From Microbacteriaceae bacterium (GTDB lineage Bacteria; Actinomycetota; Actinomycetes; Actinomycetales; Microbacteriaceae): 64,000 nucleotides of DNA. The notes beneath the pieces were generated by a model. That model worked only from the letters and a program-made list of their open reading frames with translations, did no database searches and was not told the origin of the DNA. The stretch lies in assembly GCA_019638805.1 (NCBI GenBank), contig JAHBTA010000002.1, forward strand, positions 656,978 through 720,977. Reading direction: 5' to 3'. Position 1 is the stretch's first letter; each line of letters opens with the position of its first letter. Below are positions 1 through 9,557 of the stretch, one piece after another. The position numbers were made by a program, and so were the translations under genes.

Positions 1-180
<180 letters not shown>

Positions 181-200
181 CCCGGGGAGAGAATAGGACC

Positions 201-767
201 ATGACCGCGACCGAGACCGCCGTCCTGAGCAACGGACTGACCTGCGACATCCCCGCGAGCTCGCCCCTGGCCAAGCTGCTCAAGTCGCAGCGCACCTGGG
301 TCGGCCCCAGCGCCAAGGAGCGCAACGCGATCCTGCGCCGGGCCAAGAGCGTCGCGATCGTGGGCGCCTCGCCCAACCCGGCCCGCTCGAGCTACTTCGT
401 CGCGACCTACCTGTCGCAGTCCAGCGACTACGACCTGTACTTCGTCAACCCGAACGCCGACGAGATCCTCGGGCAGAAGGTCTACAAGAGCCTGGCCGAC
501 CTGCCCGTCGTGCCCGACATCGTCGACGTCTTCCGGCGCGCCTCCGACATCCCCTCGGTCATCGACGAGGTCGTGGCGATCGGGTCCCCCGTGGTCTGGG
601 TGCAGCTGGGCATCTGGAACCAGGACGCCGCGATCTACGGCGAGTCCAAGGGGCTCACGGTCGTCATGGACCGCTGCATCAAGGTCGAGCACGCCCGCTT
701 CAACGGCGGGCTGTACCTGCTGGGCTTCGACACCGGGCAGATCACGGCGCGCAAGACCGCGCGCTGA
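201..767 (+). CDS. CoA-binding domain protein (YccU-like)
   Basis: A 188-residue protein made of a single Rossmann-type CoA-binding domain. The nucleotide-binding loop VAIVGASPNPARSSY lies at about residues 51-65, followed by the family blocks FVNPNADEILGQKVYKSLADLP and VDVFRR. The late VMDRCIKVEHAR segment is also typical of YccU-like proteins. I chose the ATG at 201 because a GGGGAGA ribosome binding site lies about ten bases upstream; the GTG at 177 overlaps the previous stop and adds nine unlikely residues. It follows the homocysteine-forming enzyme in the same operon. The family binds CoA, but its precise task is unknown. Confidence 0.85.
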   Translation: MTATETAVLSNGLTCDIPASSPLAKLLKSQRTWVGPSAKERNAILRRAKSVAIVGASPNPARSSYFVATYLSQSSDYDLYFVNPNADEILGQKVYKSLADLPVVPDIVDVFRRASDIPSVIDEVVAIGSPVVWVQLGIWNQDAAIYGESKGLTVVMDRCIKVEHARFNGGLYLLGFDTGQITARKTAR

Positions 768-783
768 GGCGCGGGCACTGCGC

Positions 784-1317
784 TCAGGTCGGGCCGACCT
801 GGTTGTCCTCGCCGTTGTCGGTCACCGCGCCGATGACGCCGTCCACCTCGACCTCGTTGTGGTCGCCCACGATCGAGATGCGGCCGAGCGAGCCGTGCAC
901 GCCGACGTCGTTGTAGTTGCCGTTGAGCTCGATCGACCCCGCATCGAGCGTGTCGACGTCGTTGACGTTGCCGGCGATCACGACCGTGCCCACGTCGCCG
1001 GCGTCCACCTCGTTGGCGTTGCCGCGGATCACGAGCACCTCGATCGAGCCCGCGTTGACCTCGATGTCGTTGCCCTCGATCGTCACCCGGATGCAGTCCG
1101 GCAGGTTGTACTCGCCGCGCTCGGTCAGCACGGCGTCGTCGCACTCCCCCGTGGTCGGCTCGGGCGTGGGCTCGTCCGACGCGGTCGGGGTGGGGGTCGG
1201 GCTCGCGGTCGGGGGCGCCGCCTGCCCGTCACCGAGGAAGAGTCCCACCGGGGTGCATCCGGCCAGCGCGAACGAGGCCGCGACGGCGACCGGGGCGAGG
1301 AGTGCGATGCGTGCCAT
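784..1317 (-). CDS. DUF3060-type surface lipoprotein
   Basis: A 177-residue predicted lipoprotein. The N-terminus has a hydrophobic signal with the lipobox LAGC (Cys21), then a Pro/Thr/Ser-rich linker (about residues 35-60). From about residue 75 to the end there are repeated blocks of the form I-x-V-x-GN-x-N-(E/D)-V about every 20-22 residues, such as IRGNANEVDAG, IAGNVNDVDT and IVGDHNEVEVDG. This pattern predicts a short right-handed beta-helix and matches DUF3060 proteins, which are exported and of unknown function. A TAGTCT box six bases before the ATG suggests a leaderless transcript. The gene is convergent with the CoA-binding gene and divergent from the rhodanese. Confidence 0.8.
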   Translation of the reverse strand: MARIALLAPVAVAASFALAGCTPVGLFLGDGQAAPPTASPTPTPTASDEPTPEPTTGECDDAVLTERGEYNLPDCIRVTIEGNDIEVNAGSIEVLVIRGNANEVDAGDVGTVVIAGNVNDVDTLDAGSIELNGNYNDVGVHGSLGRISIVGDHNEVEVDGVIGAVTDNGEDNQVGPT

Positions 1318-1323
1318 CCTTCG

Positions 1324-1329
1324 AGACTA
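1324..1329 (-). promoter_or_regulatory. -10 box of the DUF3060 gene (leaderless type)
   Basis: TAGTCT on the minus strand, six bases from the ATG at 1317. At this spacing transcription would begin at or next to the start codon. Confidence 0.5.
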
Positions 1330-1409
1330 CGTTCGTGTCGCGCGAGCGTCGAGCCGCGCGAGCGTTACCGCGTGTTTCGCCCCGTCTGGGTGGATGCCGC
1401 GGCCGGCCC

Positions 1410-1415
1410 TACCGT
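1410..1415 (+). promoter_or_regulatory. -10 box of the rhodanese gene (leaderless type)
   Basis: TACCGT, seven bases before the ATG at 1423. With the opposing box at 1324-1329 it makes the divergent promoter region between the lipoprotein and the rhodanese. Confidence 0.45.
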
Positions 1416-1422
1416 GGAGCGC

Positions 1423-2295
1423 ATGTCCCGCGGCCCCGCCCTCCCCTCCCCGCTCGTCTCGGCCCAGTGGCTCGCCGATCACCTGGGCGCCGACGGCCTG
1501 CTTGTGGTCGACGCGTCCGTGGTCGGCTTCGCCCGACCCGACGGCGGTTCTGGCTACCTCAGCGGGCACGAGCAGTACCTGCTCGAGGGGCACATCCCGG
1601 GCGCGGTCTTCGCCGACCTGATCGACGAGTTCTCCGACCCGGAGGGCCCTCACCCCTTCACCCGGCCCGGTGCGGGGCGCTTCGCCGCGGCGGCGGGAGC
1701 CCTGGGCGTGGGCGACGGCACGACCGTGGTGGTCTACGACACCGCGCACGGGCAGTGGGCCGCCCGATTCTGGTGGCTGCTGCGCGCGTTCGGCTTCGAC
1801 GACGTCGCGCTGCTCGACGGCGGCCTCACCACCTGGCGCACCGAGGGCCGCGCCCTCGACCTCGGGCACGTCGAGCCCGTCCCGCGCGCCTTCGCCCCGC
1901 ACGAGCGCCCGGAGCTCTGGGTCGACAAGGACTACGTCGAGGGCGTCGTCGAGGGCCGCCACGACTCCGCACTGGTGTGCGCGACCCCGCCCGCCGAGTT
2001 CACCGGCGAGGCCTCGCCGCGCCCGCGCGCCGGGCGCATCCCGGGCAGCAGTTCGGCGCCGGCCGCCCGCCTGGTCGACCGGGATCGCCGCACCTACCTG
2101 GACCGCGACGCGCTGTCCGGCATCCTCGCGCCCGTACTCGGCGCGCCGCGCATCGTGACCTACTGCGGGGGCGGCATCGCCGCCGCATCGGCCGCCTTCG
2201 CCCTGACTCTGCTGGGCGAGCGCTCGGTCGCGATCTACGACGGTTCGCTCAACGAGTGGACGGCCGATCCGGACGCGGCGCTCGTCACGGGGTAG
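1423..2295 (+). CDS. Two-domain rhodanese (thiosulfate/3-mercaptopyruvate sulfurtransferase)
   Basis: A 290-residue sulfurtransferase with tandem rhodanese domains. The N-terminal, non-catalytic domain holds [22 protein letters not shown] and [23 protein letters not shown]. The C-terminal domain carries the active-site loop [10 protein letters not shown] with the sulfur-accepting Cys248. The family moves a sulfane sulfur from thiosulfate or 3-mercaptopyruvate to a thiophilic acceptor such as cyanide. I chose the ATG at 1423 because it gives the standard family length; the frame stays open upstream but that part is low-complexity Arg/Asp sequence. Its last 11 bases overlap the convergent DUF255 gene. 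The loop CGGGIAA differs from the CxxGxxR of thiosulfate-specific enzymes, so the donor is uncertain. Confidence 0.87.
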   Translation: MSRGPALPSPLVSAQWLADHLGADGLLVVDASVVGFARPDGGSGYLSGHEQYLLEGHIPGAVFADLIDEFSDPEGPHPFTRPGAGRFAAAAGALGVGDGTTVVVYDTAHGQWAARFWWLLRAFGFDDVALLDGGLTTWRTEGRALDLGHVEPVPRAFAPHERPELWVDKDYVEGVVEGRHDSALVCATPPAEFTGEASPRPRAGRIPGSSSAPAARLVDRDRRTYLDRDALSGILAPVLGAPRIVTYCGGGIAAASAAFALTLLGERSVAIYDGSLNEWTADPDAALVTG

Positions 2296-4186
2296 GCGGC
2301 GCTGACCCCTTGGGCCCCAGCAGCTCCGCCAGGGCGGCCGGGTCCGTGATCGGCAGCCGGCACACGAAGCCCTCGCACAGGTAGGCGGTCGCCGCGCCGT
2401 CGCGCAGGCCCCGGCCCTCGAAGAGCTCGAAACCGGCGGATGCGAACCCCGCCGCCTGCGCGGGCGTCACGACCGCGCGCACCCCGGCCCGCCACCCGGC
2501 GGAGGCCTCGGCCAGAACCCCGCCATCGCCCTCGGCCACGACCACGAGCTGCTCGACGGGCGCCGCAAGCCGTGCCGCCACCGCGAGCGCGGCGCCGAAC
2601 GCGCTCGGCTGCGACGCGGCGACCCCGAACGCCGGGGCCATCGCGGCGGTCGCGAGCTCGCGGTGCTCCGCGCGGCCGGTCATGGCGGCGAGCAGCAGCG
2701 CGGCGTCGGCGAGCAGGGCGCGCCCCGAGGGCTGCGCGCCGTCGCTCGGATCGGTCTCCCCGTCGACACCCTGCGCCACCAGTACGGGATCGCCGCCCCC
2801 GGGCGCCCGGATCGTCCCGTCCGCGGTGCGGCAGGCTTCGATGAGGTCACGAGCGGTCACCGCGAACCGGACCTCCCCCGTGGCCAGCGCCAGCCGCAGG
2901 AGCCCCCCGGCGAGGCCGCCGTAGTCCTCCAGGGTGGCGGGCGCCGCGGAGACCCGACCGTCGAGGGAGGCGCGCGCCAGGGGCGCCGCCGGGTCCCCTG
3001 CGGATTGCGGGCCGGTGTGCTGGGACAGGACGGTGTCGGCGGCGGCGGCCGCGGCATCCACCCATTCGGCGCGTCCGAAACGCGCGCCCGCCTCGGCGAG
3101 CGCGCCGACGACCATGCCGTTGACGCCGGTCAGCACCTTCTCGTCGAGCGCGGGGCGCGGCTGGCTCGCGCGCTCGGCAGCGGTGAGCGCGTAGTAGCCG
3201 CCCTCGCTGCGGACCCCGTCGAGCTCGCTCTCGCTGTCCTGCGCCGAGGCGAAAGCGCCCGAGGGCAGCCGCAGCACGTCGAGAAGGAAGCCCGCGATGC
3301 CCGCCGCGGTGTCCTCGTCACCCGCCGCGGTGTAGGCCGCGAGCAGTTGCGCATTGTCGGTCGCCATGCGCTCGTAGTGCGGCACCGACCAGTCGCGCAT
3401 GGTGGCGTAACGGAAGAAGCCACCCTCGACCGCGTCGCGCAGGCCGGAGTCCGCCATGGCCGCGAGCCAGCGGCGCGCGAACGCTTCGGCGGCGGTGTCC
3501 CCGTGCGCGCCGCGCTCGAGCAGGAGGGTCAGGACGGGGGCGTTCGGGAACTTGGGGGCGGTGCCGATGCCGCCGTGCTCGCGGTCCTCGAGGTCGAGCA
3601 GGTGCGCGACCGCGGCGACGAGGGCGTCCTCGCCCGGGCCCTCGGAGCCGGGTTCGCCGGAGCCGTCGCCCGCCGCCGCGACGGGACGTGCGGCGACGAC
3701 GGCGGCCCGCACGGCATCCGCCGTCGCGCGCACCTCGTCGCGCCGGTCGCTCCACGCCTCGAGCACCGCATCGACCACCTGGCGGAACGAGGCGCTTCCG
3801 GCCACCGGACGCGGCGGGAAGTAGGTGCCCGCGAAGAACGCGGCGCCCTGCGGGGTCGTGAAGACGGTGAGCGGCCAGCCGAGATTGCGCGTGAAGGCGC
3901 TGGCGGCGGTGAGGAAGCTCTGGTCCACCTCGGGGTGCTCCTCGCGGTCGACCTTGATCGCGACGAGGTTCTCGTTGAGGTGGGCGGCCAGATCCGGGTC
4001 GCCGAAGCTCTCGCGTGCCATGACGTGGCACCAGTGGCAGGTCGCGTACCCGATCGAGACCAGCACGGGAACGTCGCGCCGGGCGGCCTCGGCGAACGCC
4101 TCCTCGCCCCACGGCCACCAGTCGACCGGGTTGTCGGCGTGGGAGCGCAGGTAGGGGCTCACGGAGTCAGCGAGGCGTTGGGCCAT
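2285..4186 (-). CDS. Thioredoxin-like DUF255 protein (YyaL/SSP411 family)
   Basis: A 633-residue protein of the DUF255 family. Residues 1-170 form a thioredoxin-like domain with the motif ATCHWCHVM (Cys50-x-x-Cys53), preceded by the conserved opening [16 protein letters not shown]. The rest looks like an alpha/alpha toroid, with [24 protein letters not shown] and [20 protein letters not shown], the usual signatures of the C-terminal part. The family is widespread but its substrate is unknown; a redox or glycan-related role has been proposed from the fold. The ATG at 4186 starts at the conserved N-terminus. It lies 36 bases downstream of the DUF262 gene on the same strand, so weak read-through is possible. 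Confidence 0.87.
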   Translation of the reverse strand: MAQRLADSVSPYLRSHADNPVDWWPWGEEAFAEAARRDVPVLVSIGYATCHWCHVMARESFGDPDLAAHLNENLVAIKVDREEHPEVDQSFLTAASAFTRNLGWPLTVFTTPQGAAFFAGTYFPPRPVAGSASFRQVVDAVLEAWSDRRDEVRATADAVRAAVVAARPVAAAGDGSGEPGSEGPGEDALVAAVAHLLDLEDREHGGIGTAPKFPNAPVLTLLLERGAHGDTAAEAFARRWLAAMADSGLRDAVEGGFFRYATMRDWSVPHYERMATDNAQLLAAYTAAGDEDTAAGIAGFLLDVLRLPSGAFASAQDSESELDGVRSEGGYYALTAAERASQPRPALDEKVLTGVNGMVVGALAEAGARFGRAEWVDAAAAAADTVLSQHTGPQSAGDPAAPLARASLDGRVSAAPATLEDYGGLAGGLLRLALATGEVRFAVTARDLIEACRTADGTIRAPGGGDPVLVAQGVDGETDPSDGAQPSGRALLADAALLLAAMTGRAEHRELATAAMAPAFGVAASQPSAFGAALAVAARLAAPVEQLVVVAEGDGGVLAEASAGWRAGVRAVVTPAQAAGFASAGFELFEGRGLRDGAATAYLCEGFVCRLPITDPAALAELLGPKGSAPPTP

Positions 4187-4222
4187 ACTCTTCAGCCAGC
4201 TTCCTCAGGCGTCACAGCCCGA

Positions 4223-6358
4223 CTATTCGTCCACCGGGACCGCGTTTTGGAACTCGGTGCGCACGTCACGGAGCCGGCGACCGTCGGCCACCGCCCAGAA
4301 GTACCATCCATTCGTCGCTCGCATGCGAAGGGCGCGCGCGGCGGCGGATGGCGACGTGAAGCGCTTCCCGTCCAACTCGATGGAGCCGTCCGCGGTAAGT
4401 AGGGCGACCTTGCCCTTGAAGTCGCGGTGGGTCGCCATCAGCTTGTCGCCCGGCGCCAGGAATCCGGCCTCGATCAAGTGTTTGAGCTCCACCCAATCGC
4501 CCGCCTTGGTCTGAGGGTCCACGACCTTGCCGTGATGGCCATCCGGCACCGGCCAGACGTCGAGGATCGCGTCGATCATCTCGGAGGTTCGCTGGTCGAT
4601 GAACGCCTCGTCCCAAGCCCGACCTTCGGTCCGCTTGATGACTCTGCCCGTGAGCGTGATCGTGTTGTGGTCGAGAAGCGCCGCGCGCTTTACTGTCCAG
4701 GGGCCATTGGAGACCTTCGAGTTGAGCGACGTGGTGAGAAGCGTCAGGTTGCCGAGGCGGTGAACATGAGCCTGGCGGTCGTCGGCCTCTTCGGGCGTTG
4801 CCACCGGCCAGGTCTCCTTCCACGACCGCGGGAGAAGATGCTCGATCGGATAGCCCTTGCGCTCGATCTGGGGTTGACCGGTCTCCAGGCGGTAGTGGTT
4901 CTCGATGGCCTCCAGGAACATGCGCAGTCGCCTTGGGGGAAAGCGTGAATACGCGGCCTCGGTCGTGAGGGTCATCCGCAACTCCTCGTCGCCCGGCCAG
5001 TAGGTGCTGGTGACGTTCAGCCGGGCCAGGTGCCCCGCGACGCGTTCGGCAAGCTCTGCGGCGGGGGCCGCCGAGCTTGCCGCGATCACGTCGGCCACGA
5101 TGCGTCCGAGGTCGCTGCCGGTCAGACGGAGCAACTGGCGACGCACGAGCCAGCTCTCGGCGACCCTGATGATCCGGTCGATGGAATCGGTGGATAGACC
5201 GCGAGCAGGCTCGTGGAGCCAGATGAGAAGGGGCTTGAGGACCTCGACACCACTCGCCTGCATGCGATAGACAGCCATCTCCGATGCATCGAGGCTCCCG
5301 CCAGGCCGGGCAGCCGCCTCGGTCCACGCCTCGTACTGGTGCGCCTGCTTCTTGATGACCGGCAGCAGTTCGGCCATCTCAACGCCGGACTCCAACTCGA
5401 CGTACGACTTGAAGCGGTTGAACGTCGCCTGCGGGCTGATTTCTTCCCCCGTTCGCGCCACGAGCCACTGGTTGATGAACAAGGAACTGCGACTCACCAA
5501 GTTGCGACCGACGCTGACCTCCTTCATCCAGAACTTGGTCTCGAAGGGCCAATCCTCGCGGTATGCCTTCGCGGTGTCGCCTCCCTGTGCGTCGAGACGC
5601 TGGAAGACGAAGTTGCGGACCAGATCTGCCGCGGTCAGCGGCGTGCCGCGCGCGTTGAGGGTCTCGAAGATCTCCTGGGAGTTCTCTGTCGCCTCCAACT
5701 CGATGGAGACAAGCTGGAGACCGTCGAGCAGAACGTTGGTGAGTTCCTTCGCCTTCTCGACGTACTCATCGGATTCCGGTGCGCCGAGCCACTGCGCGAC
5801 GACGGTGGAGAAGTACCTGTGAGCCGCGACGATCTGCGAGTCGGAGTGAACCAGGTCGCTGTGATCGACGGGCGGCTCGGCGGACATGACCTCGTCGAAG
5901 GCGACCTGGTCCTTGTTGAGGTGACGAACTTTGAGGCGGCTCTCGCCCTCCTCGACGTAGATCTCGTCGTTGTGGGTGAGTCGTTCGAGCTGTCCTGCCA
6001 GCCGCGCATCTCCCGCTTCTGCGAGTAGTGCGCAGGCTGCATCAGCAAGTACCTGCAATGTGGTCAGGCGCTGCTGACCGTCGATCACGTTCCAGGTGGT
6101 GAGTCGCTTGCTCTGCGCCTCGTGGGACTGGATGACAACCGCCCCGAGGAAGTGGCTCGGCTTCTCGTGCGGCTCGGTGAGGCGAAGCTCGGCGATGCGC
6201 CGGACGTCCTTCCACAGCGGTTCCCATTGCTCGTCCTCCTTCCAGACGTAAGGGCGTTGGAAGAGCGGGATCACGAAATGCTGCGGCAGATTGAACAGCT
6301 GCAACGGTGTCCGCTTGAACGTCTCCACCTGCATCATCATGCCCTGTGCGTCCGCCAT
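4223..6358 (-). CDS. DUF262-DUF1524-RAMA protein, predicted type IV (modified-DNA) restriction nuclease
   Basis: A protein of about 711 residues. The N-terminal DUF262 (ParB/GmrS-like NTPase) domain shows VIPLFQRPYVW at residues 29-39 and the catalytic DGQQR at 93-97. The DUF1524 HNH-like nuclease region has IEHLLPRSW near residue 505 and the Asn-rich RLGNLTLLTTSLN near 540. The last 90 residues (from about 620) show LIEAGFLAPGDKL, then DGSIELDGKRFTSPSAAARAL and NGWYFW, a good match to the RAMA domain, predicted to recognise modified bases. GmrSD and BrxU enzymes pair the same two catalytic domains to cut phage DNA with modified cytosines. Codon use is less GC-rich than the neighbours, suggesting transfer. 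The start is uncertain: ATGs at 6358 and 6340 both keep the domain, and the frame extends to 6415. Confidence 0.82.
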   Translation of the reverse strand: MADAQGMMMQVETFKRTPLQLFNLPQHFVIPLFQRPYVWKEDEQWEPLWKDVRRIAELRLTEPHEKPSHFLGAVVIQSHEAQSKRLTTWNVIDGQQRLTTLQVLADAACALLAEAGDARLAGQLERLTHNDEIYVEEGESRLKVRHLNKDQVAFDEVMSAEPPVDHSDLVHSDSQIVAAHRYFSTVVAQWLGAPESDEYVEKAKELTNVLLDGLQLVSIELEATENSQEIFETLNARGTPLTAADLVRNFVFQRLDAQGGDTAKAYREDWPFETKFWMKEVSVGRNLVSRSSLFINQWLVARTGEEISPQATFNRFKSYVELESGVEMAELLPVIKKQAHQYEAWTEAAARPGGSLDASEMAVYRMQASGVEVLKPLLIWLHEPARGLSTDSIDRIIRVAESWLVRRQLLRLTGSDLGRIVADVIAASSAAPAAELAERVAGHLARLNVTSTYWPGDEELRMTLTTEAAYSRFPPRRLRMFLEAIENHYRLETGQPQIERKGYPIEHLLPRSWKETWPVATPEEADDRQAHVHRLGNLTLLTTSLNSKVSNGPWTVKRAALLDHNTITLTGRVIKRTEGRAWDEAFIDQRTSEMIDAILDVWPVPDGHHGKVVDPQTKAGDWVELKHLIEAGFLAPGDKLMATHRDFKGKVALLTADGSIELDGKRFTSPSAAARALRMRATNGWYFWAVADGRRLRDVRTEFQNAVPVDE

Positions 6359-6402
6359 GCCATGTTTGTGCACAACTTCACATCCGCAACTCGTGCCACC
6401 CT

Positions 6403-6408
6403 TATGGT
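6403..6408 (+). promoter_or_regulatory. -10 box of the antitoxin gene (leaderless type)
   Basis: TATGGT, six bases before the ATG at 6415. The region between this gene and the divergent DUF262 gene is very short, so the two promoters overlap. Confidence 0.4.
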
Positions 6409-6414
6409 GTGACA

Positions 6415-6636
6415 ATGACTGCTGCCGAACTTCTGGAGCAGGCGCTCAAGCTTCCTCGCGAAGAACAGATGAAGCTCGCCCACGACCTGTGGGTCGAGGC
6501 CGACCGTCCTTACGAAGACCCAACTGAGGTCGAGGCCGCCTGGGGCGCGGAAGTCGGGCAACGCCTTCAGGGCATCGTCGACGGGACCATCGCAGGGGTG
6601 CCGGATTCCGAGGTCCGCAGGCGCTTTGGCCTGTGA
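6415..6636 (+). CDS. Addiction-module antitoxin of the PF09720 type (RelE/ParE partner)
   Basis: A 73-residue acidic protein. ELLEQALKLPREEQMKLAHDLWVEAD is the conserved N-terminal block of the putative addiction module component family (unstable antitoxins paired with ParE/RelE toxins); the C-terminus is charged and probably disordered. The ATG at 6415 is the first after the TATGGT box. The stop overlaps a GTG at 6633 (GTGA), the normal start site of the partner toxin, but that toxin is broken, so the antitoxin is now an orphan. It starts next to the divergent DUF262 restriction gene. Confidence 0.8.
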   Translation: MTAAELLEQALKLPREEQMKLAHDLWVEADRPYEDPTEVEAAWGAEVGQRLQGIVDGTIAGVPDSEVRRRFGL

Positions 6637-6736
6637 CGCGGGAACCACAGCGAATGGAATCGTCTGGATCATGGCCGTCGCGCATGGAAAGCGACGGCCC
6701 GACTACTGGATCGGCAGGCTGAGCAAGCTGCCCTGA
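6633..6736 (+). pseudogene. Remnant of a ParE/RelE-family toxin
   Basis: Directly after the antitoxin a GTG at 6633 overlaps its TGA and opens VTREPQRME, which soon ends. In another frame, 6656-6736 reads GIVWIMAVAHGKRRPDYWIGRL to a stop; the hydrophobic strand, the Ala-His-Gly and the (R)RPDYW-x-x-R block are the C-terminal signature of ParE/RelE toxins. The roughly 60-70 residues that should lie between are missing and the two pieces are in different frames. This is best explained by an internal deletion that removed the toxin core and left the antitoxin intact. Confidence 0.7.
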
Positions 6737-6793
6737 GCCGCCCGCACAACCACCGATTGCACGAATCATCCGATCGACATGTCCGCGCGGTCA

Positions 6794-6799
6794 TAGTCT
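6794..6799 (+). promoter_or_regulatory. -10 box of the MBL-fold hydrolase gene (leaderless type)
   Basis: TAGTCT, six bases before the ATG at 6806; no ribosome binding site is visible between them. Confidence 0.5.
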
Positions 6800-6805
6800 C
6801 GGGCT

Positions 6806-7549
6806 ATGGCGATCACCTTCACCTACGTCGGGGGGCCGACCGGCGTGCTCGAGTACGGGGGCCTGCGGTTCCTCATCGACCCGACCTTCGACGAGCCGCG
6901 CAGCTACGAGGATCCGGGGTCGACCCCGCTGGTCAAGACCCGCGGTCCGGCGTTCGCGGCCGATGCGATCGGGAGCATCGACGTCGTGCTCGCCTCGCAC
7001 CACGAGCACCCCGACAACCTGGACATCGCGGGCAAGGACCTCGCGATGGCGGCGCCCCTCGTACTGAGCACGCCCGAGGCCGCAGCCGATCTGGGCGGCC
7101 TGGTCGTCGGGCTCGCGCCGTGGCAGACGCACGCCGTGGGTCCGGTGACGGTCACGGGCACGCCCGCGCTGCACGGCCCGCCCGGATCCGAGGAGTGGGT
7201 CGGCCCGGTCACGGGCTACCTGCTCAAGGCGGCGGGCGAGCCGAGCGTCTACGTGAGCGGCGACAACGCGTCGCTCGACCTGGTCCGCGAGATCGCCGCG
7301 CGGCACGCGCCGGTCGGCATCGCCGTGCTGTTCGCCGGCGCGGCACGCGTGCCCGCGATCGACGCCCCGCTCACGCTGACCTCGACGGATGCCGCGGAGG
7401 CCGCCCGCATCCTGGGCGTCACGCAGGTGGTCGGCGTGCACTGCGAGGACTGGGGGCATTTCAGCGAGAGCCGTGCGGACCTGGAGGCCGCCTTCGCGGG
7501 CACCGGTCTGCTCGTCGACACCCCGCGCGGCGTGACGGTCACCCTGTAG
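6806..7549 (+). CDS. MBL-fold metal-dependent hydrolase (UlaG-like)
   Basis: A 247-residue protein of the metallo-beta-lactamase fold. The metal-binding signature is SHHEHPDNLD (His66, His68, Asp70 and neighbours), a variant of HxHxDH as seen in UlaG-like lactonases and related hydrolases. Other supports are the opening TFTYVGGPTGVLEYGGLRFLIDPTFDE, TGTPALHGPPGSEEWVGPVTGYLL, the YVSGDN strand and the final VVGVHCEDWGHFSES with a late His ligand. Substrate is not predictable. It is a single-gene unit between the TA remnant and a convergent aldo/keto reductase. Confidence 0.85.
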   Translation: MAITFTYVGGPTGVLEYGGLRFLIDPTFDEPRSYEDPGSTPLVKTRGPAFAADAIGSIDVVLASHHEHPDNLDIAGKDLAMAAPLVLSTPEAAADLGGLVVGLAPWQTHAVGPVTVTGTPALHGPPGSEEWVGPVTGYLLKAAGEPSVYVSGDNASLDLVREIAARHAPVGIAVLFAGAARVPAIDAPLTLTSTDAAEAARILGVTQVVGVHCEDWGHFSESRADLEAAFAGTGLLVDTPRGVTVTL

Positions 7550-7566
7550 GGGCCCCCTTCGCCGAG

Positions 7567-7626
7567 CGAGTACGTTCGCGTCAGGCGAGCACGCCAGGAC
7601 ACCCTCGGTTGTCGCGAACGTGCTCG
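7567..7626. repeat. Inverted repeat bounding the convergent gap 7550-7643
   Basis: The arms CGAGTACGTTCGCG (7567-7580) and CGCGAACGTGCTCG (7613-7626) are inverted copies with one mismatch, separated by 32 bases. They fill the gap between two convergent genes. A bidirectional terminator is the simplest role, but there is no U-tract and the loop is long. The left arm resembles a stretch at 1324-1346. Confidence 0.6.
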
Positions 7627-7643
7627 GGTAGCGGCAGGCGCGG

Positions 7644-9012
<1,369 letters not shown>

Positions 9013-9154
9013 ATCATTGACGCTTGGATTGGCTTCCACGACCTGTCCACACTTCGACTCTCGTTCGCCCGTCACCCCCTGTCGGTGTGTAGGTATCGAC
9101 TCGTGCGCTACCGCGACAGGTGATCTCTGTGGGCGAGTGGCTGTCCACCTCGGC

Positions 9155-9183
9155 TTGACAACACGCACGCTCATGCGTAACGT
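9155..9183 (+). promoter_or_regulatory. Strong promoter of the ArsR-SRPBCC operon
   Basis: A perfect -35 box TTGACA (9155-9160), a 17-base spacer and a -10 box TAACGT (9178-9183). The ATG follows eight bases later, so the mRNA has almost no leader. Confidence 0.7.
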
Positions 9184-9184
9184 G

Positions 9185-9198
9185 CAACCAAATGGTTG
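9185..9198. promoter_or_regulatory. Palindromic operator over the arsR-type start codon
   Basis: CAACCAAATGGTTG is a perfect 6-2-6 palindrome that contains the ATG at 9192 and lies just downstream of the -10 box. It is well placed for autorepression by the ArsR-family protein that starts inside it. Confidence 0.6.
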
Positions 9199-9527
9199 TA
9201 GAAACTGAGCTCAGCGACGCGGAAGTGGACCGCATCTTCCACGCGCTCGCCGACGCGACCCGCCGCGACATCCTGCGCCGGACGGCGCTGGGCGATGCCT
9301 CGGTGAGTCGGCTCGCCGAGGCGTACGACATGTCGTTCGCGGCCGTGCAGAAGCATGTCGCCGTCCTGGAGGGAGCCGGCCTCGTGACCAAGAGCCCCCG
9401 GGGGCGGGAGCGCCTGGTGCGTGCCGACCCCGCCACCATCGCCCGCGCCCAGCGCCTGCTCGACGCCTACGCCGACCTCTGGCGAAGCCGCATCGACCGA
9501 CTCGACGAGCTGCTCGCCGAGAGCTGA
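9192..9527 (+). CDS. ArsR-family winged-helix repressor
   Basis: A 111-residue repressor. DRIFHALADATRRDILRRTALGDASVSRLAEAYDMSFAAVQKHVAVLEGAGLVTKSPRGRERLVRADP is a complete ArsR winged-helix domain; the recognition helix is SFAAVQKHVAVLEGAG. The metal-binding ELCVCDL motif of metal sensors is absent, which fits the large ArsR subgroup paired with SRPBCC proteins. The downstream SRPBCC gene starts 30 bases later and is surely co-transcribed. A perfect palindrome overlaps the start codon, suggesting autorepression. The inducer is unknown. Confidence 0.9.
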   Translation: MVVETELSDAEVDRIFHALADATRRDILRRTALGDASVSRLAEAYDMSFAAVQKHVAVLEGAGLVTKSPRGRERLVRADPATIARAQRLLDAYADLWRSRIDRLDELLAES

Positions 9528-9557
9528 CCGCCCACACCACCGAACAAGGAGCACGCC

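Noticed and set aside
2663..4402. A 579-codon open frame opposite the DUF255 gene.
   Set aside because: Low-complexity Arg/Gly/Ala composition and antisense to a conserved protein.
9013..9174. N-terminal extension of the toxin-like protein to 9174.
   Set aside because: The added residues have no toxin-like features, and paired ATGs at 9012/9009 lie at the domain start.
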